Assembly: GCA_035760965.1 (NCBI GenBank)
Contig: DASTRY010000089.1
Coordinates: forward strand, 1 to 64,000
Length of the DNA: 64,000 bases
Source of the DNA: JADGHX01 sp035760965
Lineage (GTDB): Bacteria; Pseudomonadota; Gammaproteobacteria; Steroidobacterales; Steroidobacteraceae
Direction of reading: 5' to 3'
Shown here: positions 51,968-60,672 of the stretch, piece by piece
Layout: the number at the start of each line of letters is the position of its first letter
Position numbering within the stretch: position 1 is the stretch's first letter
Notes under the pieces: model-generated
Seen by the model: the letters and a program-made list of their open reading frames with translations, nothing else
Told to the model about the DNA's origin: nothing
The model's database searches: none
Program-made: the position numbers and the translations under genes

Positions 51968-52558
51968 GTGCCGTTGAAAGTGCCTTACGCAAAAAAATGG
52001 CAGAAGGAAGCCGACAAGCTCAGGAAGATTGCGCTCGACTGTGGCCTGAGCGAGGAGAAGAAGTGGGGGAAGCCCTGCTTCACGTACCAGAAGAAGAACG
52101 TAGCCATCGTCATCCCGCTGAAGGAGACGTGCGCGTTGTCGTTCTTCAAAGGCGCGCTGCTTAAGGACCCGAAACACCTTCTCCAGAAGGTCGGTGAGCA
52201 TACGCAGGCAGGCCGCTGGATCAAATTCACCTCGATAAAAGAAATTGAAGCGGTGCAGTCGACTCTGAAGAGCTATCTCTCCGAAGCCATCAAGAACGAG
52301 GCGTCGGGGAAGAAGGTGGCCTTGAAGAAGGCTTCAGAGTATGCGGTTCCCGAGGAGTTGCAGGCCAGGCTCGCTGCCGCTCCGGCACTGCGTGCGGCGT
52401 TCGACGCGCTCACGCCGGGCCGGAGGAAGTCCTACATCTTTCATGTCGCGGCGGCGAAGCAGGCGAAGACGCGGGAAGCGCGGGCGGAGAGGTGTGTGCC
52501 GATGATCTTGAGCGGGCGCGGATTCAACGAGATCGCCGCATCCCGCCAAAAGGGCTGA
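51968..52558 (+). CDS. YdeI-like (DUF1801/OmdA) protein, short N-terminus
   Basis: 196 residues from a GTG at 51968. N-terminal DUF1801 domain ('LRKIALDCGLSEEKKWGKPC', 'FTYQKKNVAIVIPLKETCAL', 'FFKGALLKDPKHLLQ') and C-terminal YdeI/OmpD-associated part ('EELQARLAAAPALRAAFDAL', 'TPGRRKSYIFHVAAAKQAKT'). Related proteins carry about ten more N-terminal residues; here the frame is closed by a TGA at 51929 with no ATG between, so the start is odd and a small frameshift or rare start is possible. Function unknown. Confidence 0.8.
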   Translation: MPLKVPYAKKWQKEADKLRKIALDCGLSEEKKWGKPCFTYQKKNVAIVIPLKETCALSFFKGALLKDPKHLLQKVGEHTQAGRWIKFTSIKEIEAVQSTLKSYLSEAIKNEASGKKVALKKASEYAVPEELQARLAAAPALRAAFDALTPGRRKSYIFHVAAAKQAKTREARAERCVPMILSGRGFNEIAASRQKG

Positions 52559-52770
52559 GGCAAGGATCATCGAGTCGTGGAGCGAGAATCCAAAGCGCTC
52601 CCGCGATCTCGACGCCAAGGTTGGCCCACCTGCTGCGGCCACTGATTCCAGCGCGCGTCGCTAACCCTTTCCTGTCGCGCCCGACGTTGGACCTCGCATG
52701 CCATCGCGATGCAAAGCGCCGTCGCGACGGGCAGCAGACGTTCAGACCGAATCGCCTGGGAGTTGCCACC

Positions 52771-53193
52771 ATGGGAAAGAAGAGCGTTGCAGATGCCGAG
52801 TGCCAGCCGGTATGCGATGTGAACACGACGTCGTTGATCGACGTCATGCTGGTGCTACTGATCATGTTCATCCTCACCATTCCGGTGATGACACATGCGG
52901 TCAAGCTCGACTTGCCTCACTCGCCTCCGGCGGAGCGGCAACCAACGCCGGAAGTACTGGACCTCGAGATAGATTTCGACGGCGCGGTGTACTGGAACGG
53001 CTCGCGGGTTCCCAGCATGCAGGCGCTGGACCACTATTTCCGCTCAGAGTCTCACAAGGACCCGCAGGCGGAGATTCATTTGCGCCCCGATCGTCGCGCG
53101 AAGTATGACGTTGTGGCGCGCGTGTTGGCGTCGGCGCAGCGCAATCACATGAAGAGAATTGGCTTCGTGAACACGGCTGAGTACCGCGACTGA
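52771..53193 (+). CDS. ExbD/TolR-family energy-transducing protein (orphan)
   Basis: 140 residues from the ATG at 52771, preceded by GGGAG. 'VNTTSLIDVMLVLLIMFILT' is the ExbD membrane helix with the proton-conducting Asp (about residue 24), followed by 'IPVMTHAVKLDLP' and a periplasmic domain with 'EIHLRPDRRAKYDVVARVLA'. ExbD works with ExbB and TonB to drive outer-membrane receptors; neither partner is encoded here. It may serve the TonB-dependent receptor at 55457-58453 together with an ExbB/TonB set elsewhere. Confidence 0.9.
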   Translation: MGKKSVADAECQPVCDVNTTSLIDVMLVLLIMFILTIPVMTHAVKLDLPHSPPAERQPTPEVLDLEIDFDGAVYWNGSRVPSMQALDHYFRSESHKDPQAEIHLRPDRRAKYDVVARVLASAQRNHMKRIGFVNTAEYRD

Positions 53194-53352
53194 GCGCGCG
53201 CCCGCGGCTCGTGCGGAGTTAGAAAGCCGATAGTGCCGCGAGCAATCTGGCGGGGGCGGTTGGATTCCGCTGCTTCCGTGACCGATGCGCTGCCGCTTGT
53301 CGCTGTCGTCGATGCGCACCAAGGTTGCCGCTGTCGTGAGCGGCTCCCGCCC

Positions 53353-53733
53353 TCAGCGCGCAGCGAGCTCGAACAGCTCGACCAGATTCCCCGACGGGTC
53401 CTCGAGCAGGACCTGCTTGCCGCCGATGCCCGTGACGATGTCGTTGCGAAACCGCGCGCCCGCGCGCTTCAGCGTGTCGACCTCGTGAGCAAGATCTTGC
53501 ACGCGGAGCTGGATGCGGTTCCAGCCGCCCGGTTCCGGTCGGCGCCCGTCGGGCATCGCTTGCGACGCGCCTCCGGGCCCGGTCGGCGTGCTGAACAGCA
53601 GCTGCAGGTCGCCGCGCGAGACCGCCGCGAACGACGGCGCCGGGTGCATGTCGACCTTGAATCCGAGCCGCGAGTAGAAGTCGATCGACGCATCGACGTC
53701 GTTCACGATGTAACGCACCCACACTGTCGGCAT
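53353..53733 (-). CDS. VOC (glyoxalase/bleomycin-resistance fold) protein
   Basis: 126 residues from the ATG at 53733, preceded on the minus strand by AAGGAGAAGG. Two beta-alpha-beta-beta-beta modules: 'WVRYIVNDVDASIDFYSRLG' and 'IQLRVQDLAHEVDTLKRAGA', ending in 'VLLEDPSGNLVELFE', the usual metal-Glu end motif. Superfamily includes glyoxalase I, extradiol dioxygenases and resistance proteins; no substrate can be assigned. Stands alone, divergent from chrA. Confidence 0.87.
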   Translation of the reverse strand: MPTVWVRYIVNDVDASIDFYSRLGFKVDMHPAPSFAAVSRGDLQLLFSTPTGPGGASQAMPDGRRPEPGGWNRIQLRVQDLAHEVDTLKRAGARFRNDIVTGIGGKQVLLEDPSGNLVELFELAAR

Positions 53734-53995
53734 GGCCCTTCTCCTTCCGCCTTGCCGATCGCGTCCGAAGCGGCCAGCGCGAAGCGCGGCGAGATCGGGG
53801 CGCGTACGCATTGCGGACGACGCAGTCGTGAACGTACATACTCTCGTCCACTTCGGAGTCAAGGTGTACGCATGAGGTTCCTTCACATCGGCGCGCGCGA
53901 TAGCGGCATCGGAATCTCGGCTGAGACCGCGGCGCCCAGCGCCGCGCACTTCCCGCGCACGCCGCGCGCGGCCTGACGCGAAGGCGGACTTCGCC

Positions 53996-55231
53996 GTGCG
54001 AATCGTCGGCCCGGAACACACAGGCGCAGAGCGCGCGACGACCGGTACCGCGTCGGAGGTTCTGCGCGCGTTCCTCATGCTGGGCCTCACGTCCTTCGGC
54101 GGTCCGATCGCGCATCTCGGCTATTTCCGCAACGAGCTGGTCCTGCGACGTCGCTGGCTCGACGAGAGCGCCTACGCGGACATCGTGAGCCTCTGCCAAT
54201 TCCTGCCCGGCCCCGCGAGCAGTCAGGTGGGTTTCTCACTCGGGCTCGTGCGCGCGGGCTACCTCGGCGCGCTCGCGGCGTGGGTGGGATTCACGCTGCC
54301 CTCGGCGGTCCTGCTCGTCCTCTTCGCGTACGGCGCGCGGTTTCTATCCGGCCCAATGGGTGTCGGCCTGCTTCACGGTCTGAAGCTCGTTGCCGTCGCA
54401 ATCGTCGCGCAAGCCGTGTGGGGCATGGCGCGCACGCTGTGTCCGGATCTCCAGCGCGCCGCCATCGCAATCGCGGCCGCGACAGTGCTGCTGTTCGCGC
54501 ATTCGTCCGCCGTCGCGCAGATCGGCGTGATCGTCGTAGGTGGACTCGTTGGCTTCCGACTCTGCCGTTCCACTCAACCGCCCGCGCCGACATCTCATCT
54601 GCGCGTCCCCGTGTCACATCGCGCAGCGATCGCAGCGTTGGCGGCGTTCTTTCTTCTGCTCGTGCTGCTGCCGCTGATTCGGAGTTTCGGCGCTCCGAAT
54701 AGCGTCGCGTTGTTCGACGCGTTCTATCGCTCGGGTGCGCTGGTCTTCGGCGGAGGTCACGTCGTGCTGCCGCTCTTGCGCGAAGCCGTCGTCACGCCGG
54801 GATGGGTGATGGACGACGCCTTCCTCGCCGGCTATGGAGCGGCGCAAGCCGTGCCCGGTCCGCTGTTCACCTTCGCCGCGTACCTCGGCGCCATCGCGAA
54901 CACTCCGCTTCATGGCGTGCCCGGCGCGGTGATCGGATTGCTCGGCATCTTCCTTCCGGGCCTCCTTATCTTGACGGGAACGCTGCCGTTCTGGGATGCC
55001 TTCCGACAGCGATCCGATGCGCGCGCGTTCGTGGCGGGCGTCAACGCCGCGGTCGTCGGGTTGCTCGGCGCCGCGCTCTACAACCCGGTGTGGACCAGCT
55101 CCGTGAGAACGGTCACCGATTTCCTGCTCGCGCTCGCAGGGTTCATTCTGCTGGTCGTCTGGCGAGCGCCACCCGTGGTCGTCGTGATCCTGACCGCAAT
55201 TGGCGCAGTCGTGATCGCAGCGCTCGGCTAG
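53996..55231 (+). CDS. chrA: Chromate transporter (two-domain ChrA)
   Basis: 411 residues from a GTG. Two homologous CHR domains (about 20-195 and 215-405), the long bacterial form. N-terminal motif 'LGLTSFGGPIAHLGYFRNEL' with 'SLCQFLPGPASSQVGFSLGL'; C-terminal counterpart 'SGALVFGGGHVVLPLLREAV' with 'AAQAVPGPLFTFAAYLG'. Inner-membrane exporter that expels chromate and gives resistance. No chrB regulator is adjacent. Confidence 0.92.
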   Translation: MRIVGPEHTGAERATTGTASEVLRAFLMLGLTSFGGPIAHLGYFRNELVLRRRWLDESAYADIVSLCQFLPGPASSQVGFSLGLVRAGYLGALAAWVGFTLPSAVLLVLFAYGARFLSGPMGVGLLHGLKLVAVAIVAQAVWGMARTLCPDLQRAAIAIAAATVLLFAHSSAVAQIGVIVVGGLVGFRLCRSTQPPAPTSHLRVPVSHRAAIAALAAFFLLLVLLPLIRSFGAPNSVALFDAFYRSGALVFGGGHVVLPLLREAVVTPGWVMDDAFLAGYGAAQAVPGPLFTFAAYLGAIANTPLHGVPGAVIGLLGIFLPGLLILTGTLPFWDAFRQRSDARAFVAGVNAAVVGLLGAALYNPVWTSSVRTVTDFLLALAGFILLVVWRAPPVVVVILTAIGAVVIAALG

Positions 55232-55252
55232 AAACGCTAGCGGCGCGTCGGC

Positions 55253-55351
55253 GTGCGCCGTGCATCGAGCACTCATCGTGACGCCGTGCGGTGTGCGTCG
55301 AGAACTCATCGTCACGCCGTGCGCCATGCGTCGAGCACTCACCGTGACTCC
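55253..55351. repeat. Three tandem 33-bp repeats
   Basis: Units at 55253-55285, 55286-55318 and 55319-55351, sharing the core CGAGCACTCATCGTGACGCC with a few substitutions each. The 33-bp period is 11 codons, so open frames run through on both strands, but nothing suggests that these are translated. A short (AC)n tract follows at 55389-55409. The array lies in the 225-bp gap between chrA and the end of the TonB-receptor gene. Confidence 0.8.
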
Positions 55352-55456
55352 GCGCGCTCCCATGACGCGCGGCGAGCAAGCGCGCTCGACACACACACCA
55401 CACACACACGTTCCCGCGGAAACGCGCCGGGAGCGGCGGCGGGCCTCTCCCGCTCG

Positions 55457-58453
55457 TCAGAACTGCACGCGCGCCCCCAGCCGATACGTCCGCCCGATCT
55501 GATCGAAGTACGTGGGATTCGTCGGGTACTGCCCTTCGGGCGCGAAGGGCGGAACCTTGTCGAACAGATTGTTGATCACGGCGAAGACCTGCACCTGCTG
55601 ATCCTTGAACGCAGGGATGTCCAGCGTGCCGAACAGATTCGCGTAGAACGCGCTGGCGACGTGATTGTCGTTGGTGCTGTTCGGAAGGGTCGGGCGGTAT
55701 CCGGGATCGCTCGGATCGATGCGCGTCGCGTCGATGACGCCACTGTCGATGAAGCGACCTTGCAGCGTCACCGAGAACGGCTTGCGCGAGTAGGTGACGT
55801 ATGCATTCAGCAGCCAATCCGGTACCCCGCTCGAAAGCAGGCTGCCGGTCTGGCCGGCGCGATCGATCGCGATGCCGAACGTCTTCGTCGTCGACTCTTC
55901 GACATGCGATGCAAGCAGGCGCATCGACAGCTCGCCGCCCGCACCGCTCGCAAACGGCACGCGATACGAGAGCTCGATGTCCTCACCGCGTGTCGCGAGC
56001 TGATCGAGGTTCACCGACACGTTGCGCACCTGCGTGATGGACTGTCCGGCGCCGAATGTGATGAGCCCGCACGCCTGCTGGTTGCCGGCGAAGCACCGGT
56101 CGACGATGAGCTGCGCGCCCGGCGCCGCAATGTAGCCGTCGACCTCGATGTCGAAATAGTCGACGGAGAGCTGCAACCCGCGACTCCAGTCCCACGGCGG
56201 CTGCACGACGACGCCGAACGTCGTCGTGTCCGCGCGCTCGGCATCGAGCGTCGGGCTGCCGCCGCTCAAGGTCGTCGGAAACTGCGGTGCGTTGTTCGCG
56301 AAGCGATTGACCACGGGCGCGAAGCTGCTCGCGCTCGCGAGGAAGAGGTCCGCGAAGTTCGGCGCGCGGATGTCGCGCGATCGCGTGCCGCGGAAGCGCA
56401 GGCCCTCCAGCGGCTCCCACGACAGGCTCGCCTTCCACGTATTCGCATCGATCGTGTTGCTCACCTGCGTGCGCAGGTAGCTGCCGAAGCCGTCGATGTC
56501 GTAGTGCGCATGACGCCCGGCGACGTTGAGATCGAGCCGGTGCGCGCCGGGCCGATCGCGCAGCAGGGGCAGCTCGGCTTCGAGGTAGCCCTCCACGACT
56601 TTGGTCGTGCCGTTGTAGTCCGCGCCGAAGTTCTGGAAGTACGCGAACAGGTTGGAGAGCGGATCGTGCGCGACATCGATGCGATCGCGCCGAAACTCGA
56701 GGCCGCCCGCGAGCACGAGCGGTCCGGCCCACAGCTCCGCGACGTTGCCCTGCGTGTTTGCGGCGACGACGTTCTGATCGATGTCGATGTCCTCGCGCAG
56801 CGTGCCGTACACGTAGTCGCGCGCGGCCGGATCGAAGCGGCCGGTTCCGAAGAGATTGAGCGGCACGCACCCGGCAGCCGCGGCACGCAGCGCCGGATCC
56901 GGACTCAGCGTCGCGCGACAGACGATGGAGCCGGTCTCCGGCGTGATCACCGTCTCGGTGTCCAGCACGGCATCGACCGCGCGCGCGAAGTTCAGCGGAT
57001 TCGCGGGACTATTGGCGAGCGCCGGGTCCGGGTTGCCCTGTATACGGTTGCCCTCGACCGTTTGCAGACGCTTTGTCTTGCCGTACTGGTAGTACGCGTC
57101 CCACGTCCACGTCGTATCGCCGAACTTGCCGTTGAGCCCGGTCGTGGCGCGATACACGTCGGCCGTCGAGGTGCTGAAGCCGCGCGCGAGATCGTCGCCG
57201 AGCCGGCCCATCGTGAAGCTGGCGATGTTGTTCTGGGTCATCACCGACTGGATTTCCGCGGGAATGAAAGGATTGCCGCTGCGGATCGTGATGGCCGTAT
57301 CGAAGAATGCGGATTGCAGCACCGAGCCCGTGACGTATCCGTACGAGGCCTCGAAGAAGCCCTTCACGTTGTCCGTGAGATCGACGTCGGTGTGACCGTA
57401 CAGCGTGTAACGCTTCACGGGCACGATGAGGTTCGTGTCGCTGTAGGCCGGCACGATATCGCCGCCGATCTGCGTGATGCCGCTGACCAGCGAGCCCGGC
57501 GTGTAGGCGACGGGCTTGCCGCTGCCGTCGAACTGCATGCCGGCTGCGCTCGGGATGACGCCGGCCTCGTTCAGTTTGCTGAGGAGCAGCGCGTTGCCGG
57601 CTCCGGAGACGACACCGCCGGTCGTCATCCAATACCCGGCGTTGGAATCGCTGCGCACGAAGTTCGGCAACCCGTTGCCGGCACCCGCAGGCGTGTTGAA
57701 GCCGTTGTTCGTGACGATCGCGCCGGGGCGGCACCAGTCGCGCACGAAGCAGTTGCCGATACCGTCCTGCTTCTCGTACTCGCCGCCAAGGACGAAGTGC
57801 CCACGACCCCCGAGATAGTCGGAACCGCCGGCGAGCGTCGCGTGATAATTGTCGCCGTCGCTCTCGTCGCTGACGCCGTAATCGACTTGCGCGCGCAGCC
57901 CGGAGAGCTTCTTGTCGAGGATGACGTTCACTACGCCCGCGACCGCGTCGGAGCCGTACGCGGCGGACGCACCGCCCGTCACGATTTCCGTCCGCTCGAT
58001 CAGCATGCTGGGAATGAGATTCAGATCGGCAGAGCCCTCGCGCGTCGTCGGCGCGAAGCGCCGGCCGTCGACGAGGATGAGATTGCGCGTCACGCCGAGC
58101 GCGCGCAGGTTCACGATCTGCGCGCCGACGTTGAAGCTGCCGAAGCCGTTCGTCGTCGGATTGTTGCTCGCCCGGAACGCCGGCAGCTGGCTCACCGCCG
58201 CGCCGATGTTGGTGACGGAGAGCGCGCGCAGCTCGTCCCCGCCCATCACCGTCACCGGCGAGGGCGTATCGAATCCCGTCCGCGCGATGCGCGAGCCCGT
58301 GACGACCACCTGCTCGAGCGGATCGTCCTTCGTTGTCTGCGTGCTATCGTCGGTCGCTTGCGCATGCGCGGCACCGGCCGCGCCAAGAGTCGTCAGTGAA
58401 AGTGCGCATAGCGCCGATGCGTGCCTGCGCGTGCCATTCTGGTGCTGCTTCAT
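55457..58453 (-). CDS. TonB-dependent outer-membrane receptor
   Basis: 998 residues. Signal peptide about 1-32, TonB-box region, then plug domain starting 'EQVVVTGSRIARTGFDTPSP' (about 47-66) with 'NLRALGVTRNLILVDGRRFA' and 'IERTEIVTGGASAAYGSDAV'. The remaining 800 residues form the beta-barrel and end in the C-terminal aromatic signature 'IGRTYRLGARVQF'. This 'oar-like' large receptor type is abundant in Sphingomonads, Xanthomonads and Steroidobacter-like bacteria and imports oligosaccharides, peptides or other bulky nutrients. The ligand cannot be told; the neighbouring oxidase at 58628 is on the same strand upstream. Confidence 0.95.
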   Translation of the reverse strand: MKQHQNGTRRHASALCALSLTTLGAAGAAHAQATDDSTQTTKDDPLEQVVVTGSRIARTGFDTPSPVTVMGGDELRALSVTNIGAAVSQLPAFRASNNPTTNGFGSFNVGAQIVNLRALGVTRNLILVDGRRFAPTTREGSADLNLIPSMLIERTEIVTGGASAAYGSDAVAGVVNVILDKKLSGLRAQVDYGVSDESDGDNYHATLAGGSDYLGGRGHFVLGGEYEKQDGIGNCFVRDWCRPGAIVTNNGFNTPAGAGNGLPNFVRSDSNAGYWMTTGGVVSGAGNALLLSKLNEAGVIPSAAGMQFDGSGKPVAYTPGSLVSGITQIGGDIVPAYSDTNLIVPVKRYTLYGHTDVDLTDNVKGFFEASYGYVTGSVLQSAFFDTAITIRSGNPFIPAEIQSVMTQNNIASFTMGRLGDDLARGFSTSTADVYRATTGLNGKFGDTTWTWDAYYQYGKTKRLQTVEGNRIQGNPDPALANSPANPLNFARAVDAVLDTETVITPETGSIVCRATLSPDPALRAAAAGCVPLNLFGTGRFDPAARDYVYGTLREDIDIDQNVVAANTQGNVAELWAGPLVLAGGLEFRRDRIDVAHDPLSNLFAYFQNFGADYNGTTKVVEGYLEAELPLLRDRPGAHRLDLNVAGRHAHYDIDGFGSYLRTQVSNTIDANTWKASLSWEPLEGLRFRGTRSRDIRAPNFADLFLASASSFAPVVNRFANNAPQFPTTLSGGSPTLDAERADTTTFGVVVQPPWDWSRGLQLSVDYFDIEVDGYIAAPGAQLIVDRCFAGNQQACGLITFGAGQSITQVRNVSVNLDQLATRGEDIELSYRVPFASGAGGELSMRLLASHVEESTTKTFGIAIDRAGQTGSLLSSGVPDWLLNAYVTYSRKPFSVTLQGRFIDSGVIDATRIDPSDPGYRPTLPNSTNDNHVASAFYANLFGTLDIPAFKDQQVQVFAVINNLFDKVPPFAPEGQYPTNPTYFDQIGRTYRLGARVQF

Positions 58454-58606
58454 CGCCGTCCCTCCCCGAGCGAAGTCGCAGCTGCGTCACTGCGATTCGC
58501 GCGCCAGCTTCAGCAAAGTTGTTCGTTTCGAGCGTAGGGTGCGAGCTGCGGCGGCATCAATTCGCGACGCTGCGATTGTCCGGTGAGCGGTGCAAGTTGT
58601 TGCCCG

Positions 58607-58623
58607 TGGAACGGGGCGTTCCA
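58607..58623. terminator. Short hairpin after the alpha-hydroxy-acid oxidase gene
   Basis: TGGAACG (58607-58613), loop GGG, CGTTCCA (58617-58623): perfect 7-bp stem just past the minus-strand stop codon at 58628. No T-run follows on the minus strand, so it is weak as a terminator. Confidence 0.35.
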
Positions 58624-58627
58624 TCGC

Positions 58628-59812
58628 CTAACTGTTCACGCGTTTGAGGAGGTGCGGGCCGAGCTCGCTCACGGAATTCACGCCGAGATGCCCGAGCGTT
58701 CGATCGATCTCGGCGGTCAAGATCTCCAGCGCGCGCTGCACGCCCGGTTCGCCGGCGGCCGCGAGCCCATACAACGTCGCTCGCCCAAGCATCACGGCGT
58801 GCGCGCCGAGCGCGAGCGCCTTGACGATGTCCGTCCCGCGACGGAAGCCGCTGTCGATGATCACCGTCAGCCGCTTGCCGACGGCCGCCACGATGTCGGG
58901 CAGCACTTCGATGGGCGCGACGCAGCTGTCGAGCTGGCGCCCGCCGTGATTCGTGAGCACGATGCCGTCGCACCCGAGGCTCGCCGCGCGCTCCGCATCG
59001 CGCACGCTGAGCACTCCTTTAATGAGCAGCTTTCCTTTCCACAAGGATCGCAGCCAATCGATGTCCTGCCACGTGATCGTCGGCCCGAAAAGGGTGGGAA
59101 TGACCGTGCTGCCGCCCACCGCCGAAGCCGCACCCGGCGGCAGGAATTCGGAGAAGTTCACGAACGAGGGCATGCCATGCCGCAGGATCACGTCGTACAG
59201 CCACGCCGGATGGCGCAGCACGTCGAGCTTGTTGCGGAATTTGAGCTTGCCCGGCCGCACGTAATTGCGCCGATCCCATTCGCGGTAGCCGAAGACGTTC
59301 GCGTCGGTGGTGAACACGAGCGCTTCGTAACCGGCCGCTGCCGCGCGCCGCACGATGTTCTCGGCCGGGCGCCGGTCGCGCATCACATAGAGCTGCATCC
59401 AGAGCCGGCCGCCGGCGCGCGCGGCGACGTCCTCGAGCTTCACGGTCGAGACCGTGCTCAGCGTGAAAGGAATGCCTGCTTTAGCGGCCGCGCTCGCGAG
59501 CGCCACGTCGCCGTCGGCACGCAGGATGCCGTTCATGCCGGTCGGCGCGATGACGAGCGGCGCCGCGATCTCCCGACCGAACACGCTGACGCGATGATGC
59601 CGCGCGGAGGTGTCGACGAGCGTCTGCGGGATGAAGCGCCACTGCTCGAAGGCCGTACGATTGGCCCGCAGGGTCGCCTCGTCTTCCGCGCCGCCTTCGA
59701 CGTATTCGAACGCAAAGTGCGGGACGCGCCGGCGCGCGAGCTCGCGCAGGTCGGCAATGCACAGTGTGCGGGCGAGATGGGGCTCGTAGGGCGGGCGGCG
59801 CTTCCAGGGCAT
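58628..59812 (-). CDS. FMN-dependent alpha-hydroxy-acid oxidase/dehydrogenase
   Basis: 394 residues from the ATG at 59812 (16 more if the ATG at 59860 is used). TIM-barrel flavoenzyme of the L-lactate dehydrogenase/glycolate oxidase family: 'FEYVEGGAEDEATLRANR' at the start, 'VIAPTGMNGILRADGD' for FMN binding, 'LIKGVLSVRDAERA' with the catalytic-site Lys, 'GIVLTNHGGRQLDSCVAPIE' with the proton-abstracting His, and 'IDSGFRRGTDIVKALALGAH' for the phosphate. Oxidises an L-2-hydroxy acid such as lactate, or mandelate. Divergent from the peroxiredoxin gene. Confidence 0.93.
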   Translation of the reverse strand: MPWKRRPPYEPHLARTLCIADLRELARRRVPHFAFEYVEGGAEDEATLRANRTAFEQWRFIPQTLVDTSARHHRVSVFGREIAAPLVIAPTGMNGILRADGDVALASAAAKAGIPFTLSTVSTVKLEDVAARAGGRLWMQLYVMRDRRPAENIVRRAAAAGYEALVFTTDANVFGYREWDRRNYVRPGKLKFRNKLDVLRHPAWLYDVILRHGMPSFVNFSEFLPPGAASAVGGSTVIPTLFGPTITWQDIDWLRSLWKGKLLIKGVLSVRDAERAASLGCDGIVLTNHGGRQLDSCVAPIEVLPDIVAAVGKRLTVIIDSGFRRGTDIVKALALGAHAVMLGRATLYGLAAAGEPGVQRALEILTAEIDRTLGHLGVNSVSELGPHLLKRVNS

Positions 59813-59952
59813 GCTGGGTGCAAGGTGGCCAAAAACGCGAATAGTACGGCAGTTTGGCACGCGGACGGGGTGCCGCCGCGCTTTTGACGGGCGGCCGCGC
59901 CGGGAGCAGAGTGCCCTCCCTCCAGTACCCGCATCGTCACAAGGGGAAGGCC

Positions 59953-60540
59953 ATGAAACGCGTTCTCGTGGGATTGATCCTGTCCGGCGCCGTCGCGCTG
60001 CCGGCGTTTGCAGCGCTCAAGGAAGGCGACGAGGCGCCGCAGTTCAAGGCGCCGGCCTCGCTCGCCGGCAAGGAGTTCACCTTCGATCTGAAGGACGCTC
60101 TGAAGAAGGGCCCGGTCGTCGTCTACTTCTATCCGGCCGCGTTCACCGGCGGCTGCAACATCCAGGCGCACACCTTCTCGGAGAAGAGCGGGGAGTTCAA
60201 GGCAGCGGGCGCCAGCATCATCGGCGTCTCGCTCGACAAGATCGCGACGCTGAACGAGTTCTCCGCGGACCCGCAGTACTGCGCCGGCAAGATCCCGGTC
60301 GCTTCGGACGCGGACGGCAAGATCGCGAAGAGCTACGACCTGCAGGTGCGTGAAGGCAAGCCCGGCATCAAGAACACGCGGGGCGACGAGATCGACCACG
60401 GCTTCACCGAACGCACCACCTTCGTCGTGACGCCCGACGGCAAGGTCGCGGCGACCATCGGCAACATGGCGCCGGCGGACAACGTCGCGAAGGCGCTCGA
60501 AGTGGTGCAGAACCTGAAGAACGGCAAGCCGGCGGCGTGA
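59953..60540 (+). CDS. Exported peroxiredoxin (AhpC/TSA, BCP-like)
   Basis: 195 residues from the ATG at 59953, preceded by AAGGGGAAGG. Signal peptide about 1-21 ('VLVGLILSGAVALPAFAA'), so it acts in the periplasm. 'VVVYFYPAAFTGGCNIQAHT' carries the PxxxTxxC motif with peroxidatic Cys68; Cys110 ('DPQYCAGKIP') could be the resolving residue. Reduces hydrogen peroxide and organic peroxides. Facing the divergent oxidase gene, whose relatives can produce peroxide, it may protect against that by-product; this link is inference. Confidence 0.92.
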   Translation: MKRVLVGLILSGAVALPAFAALKEGDEAPQFKAPASLAGKEFTFDLKDALKKGPVVVYFYPAAFTGGCNIQAHTFSEKSGEFKAAGASIIGVSLDKIATLNEFSADPQYCAGKIPVASDADGKIAKSYDLQVREGKPGIKNTRGDEIDHGFTERTTFVVTPDGKVAATIGNMAPADNVAKALEVVQNLKNGKPAA

Positions 60541-60595
60541 GCCGCGGGCGCATCCCGCGCCGTACGACTGTCCCGCGCCATACGATCGTATGAAG

Positions 60596-60626
60596 CGAGG
60601 CGCTCACGCCGAGCGTGAGCGCCTCG
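60596..60626 (+). terminator. Hairpin terminator after the peroxiredoxin gene
   Basis: A 13-bp perfect stem (60596-60608 with 60614-60626), loop CCGAG, followed by TGCTGTTCT. GC-rich and well placed about 55 bp after the stop, but the U-tract is poor. Confidence 0.6.
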
Positions 60627-60672
60627 TGCTGTTCTAGTATCTTCGAGAAATCCAATGTCCGTCGGGGGATCG

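Noticed and set aside
55389..55409. (AC)n microsatellite as a phase-variation switch
   Set aside because: Interrupted, short and outside any coding region or recognised promoter.
55253..58399. Plus-strand frame of more than 1000 codons opposite the TonB-receptor gene
   Set aside because: Arg/Ala/Val-rich composition typical of an antisense shadow in GC-rich DNA; the minus strand encodes a complete TonB receptor with signal peptide and C-terminal aromatic end.
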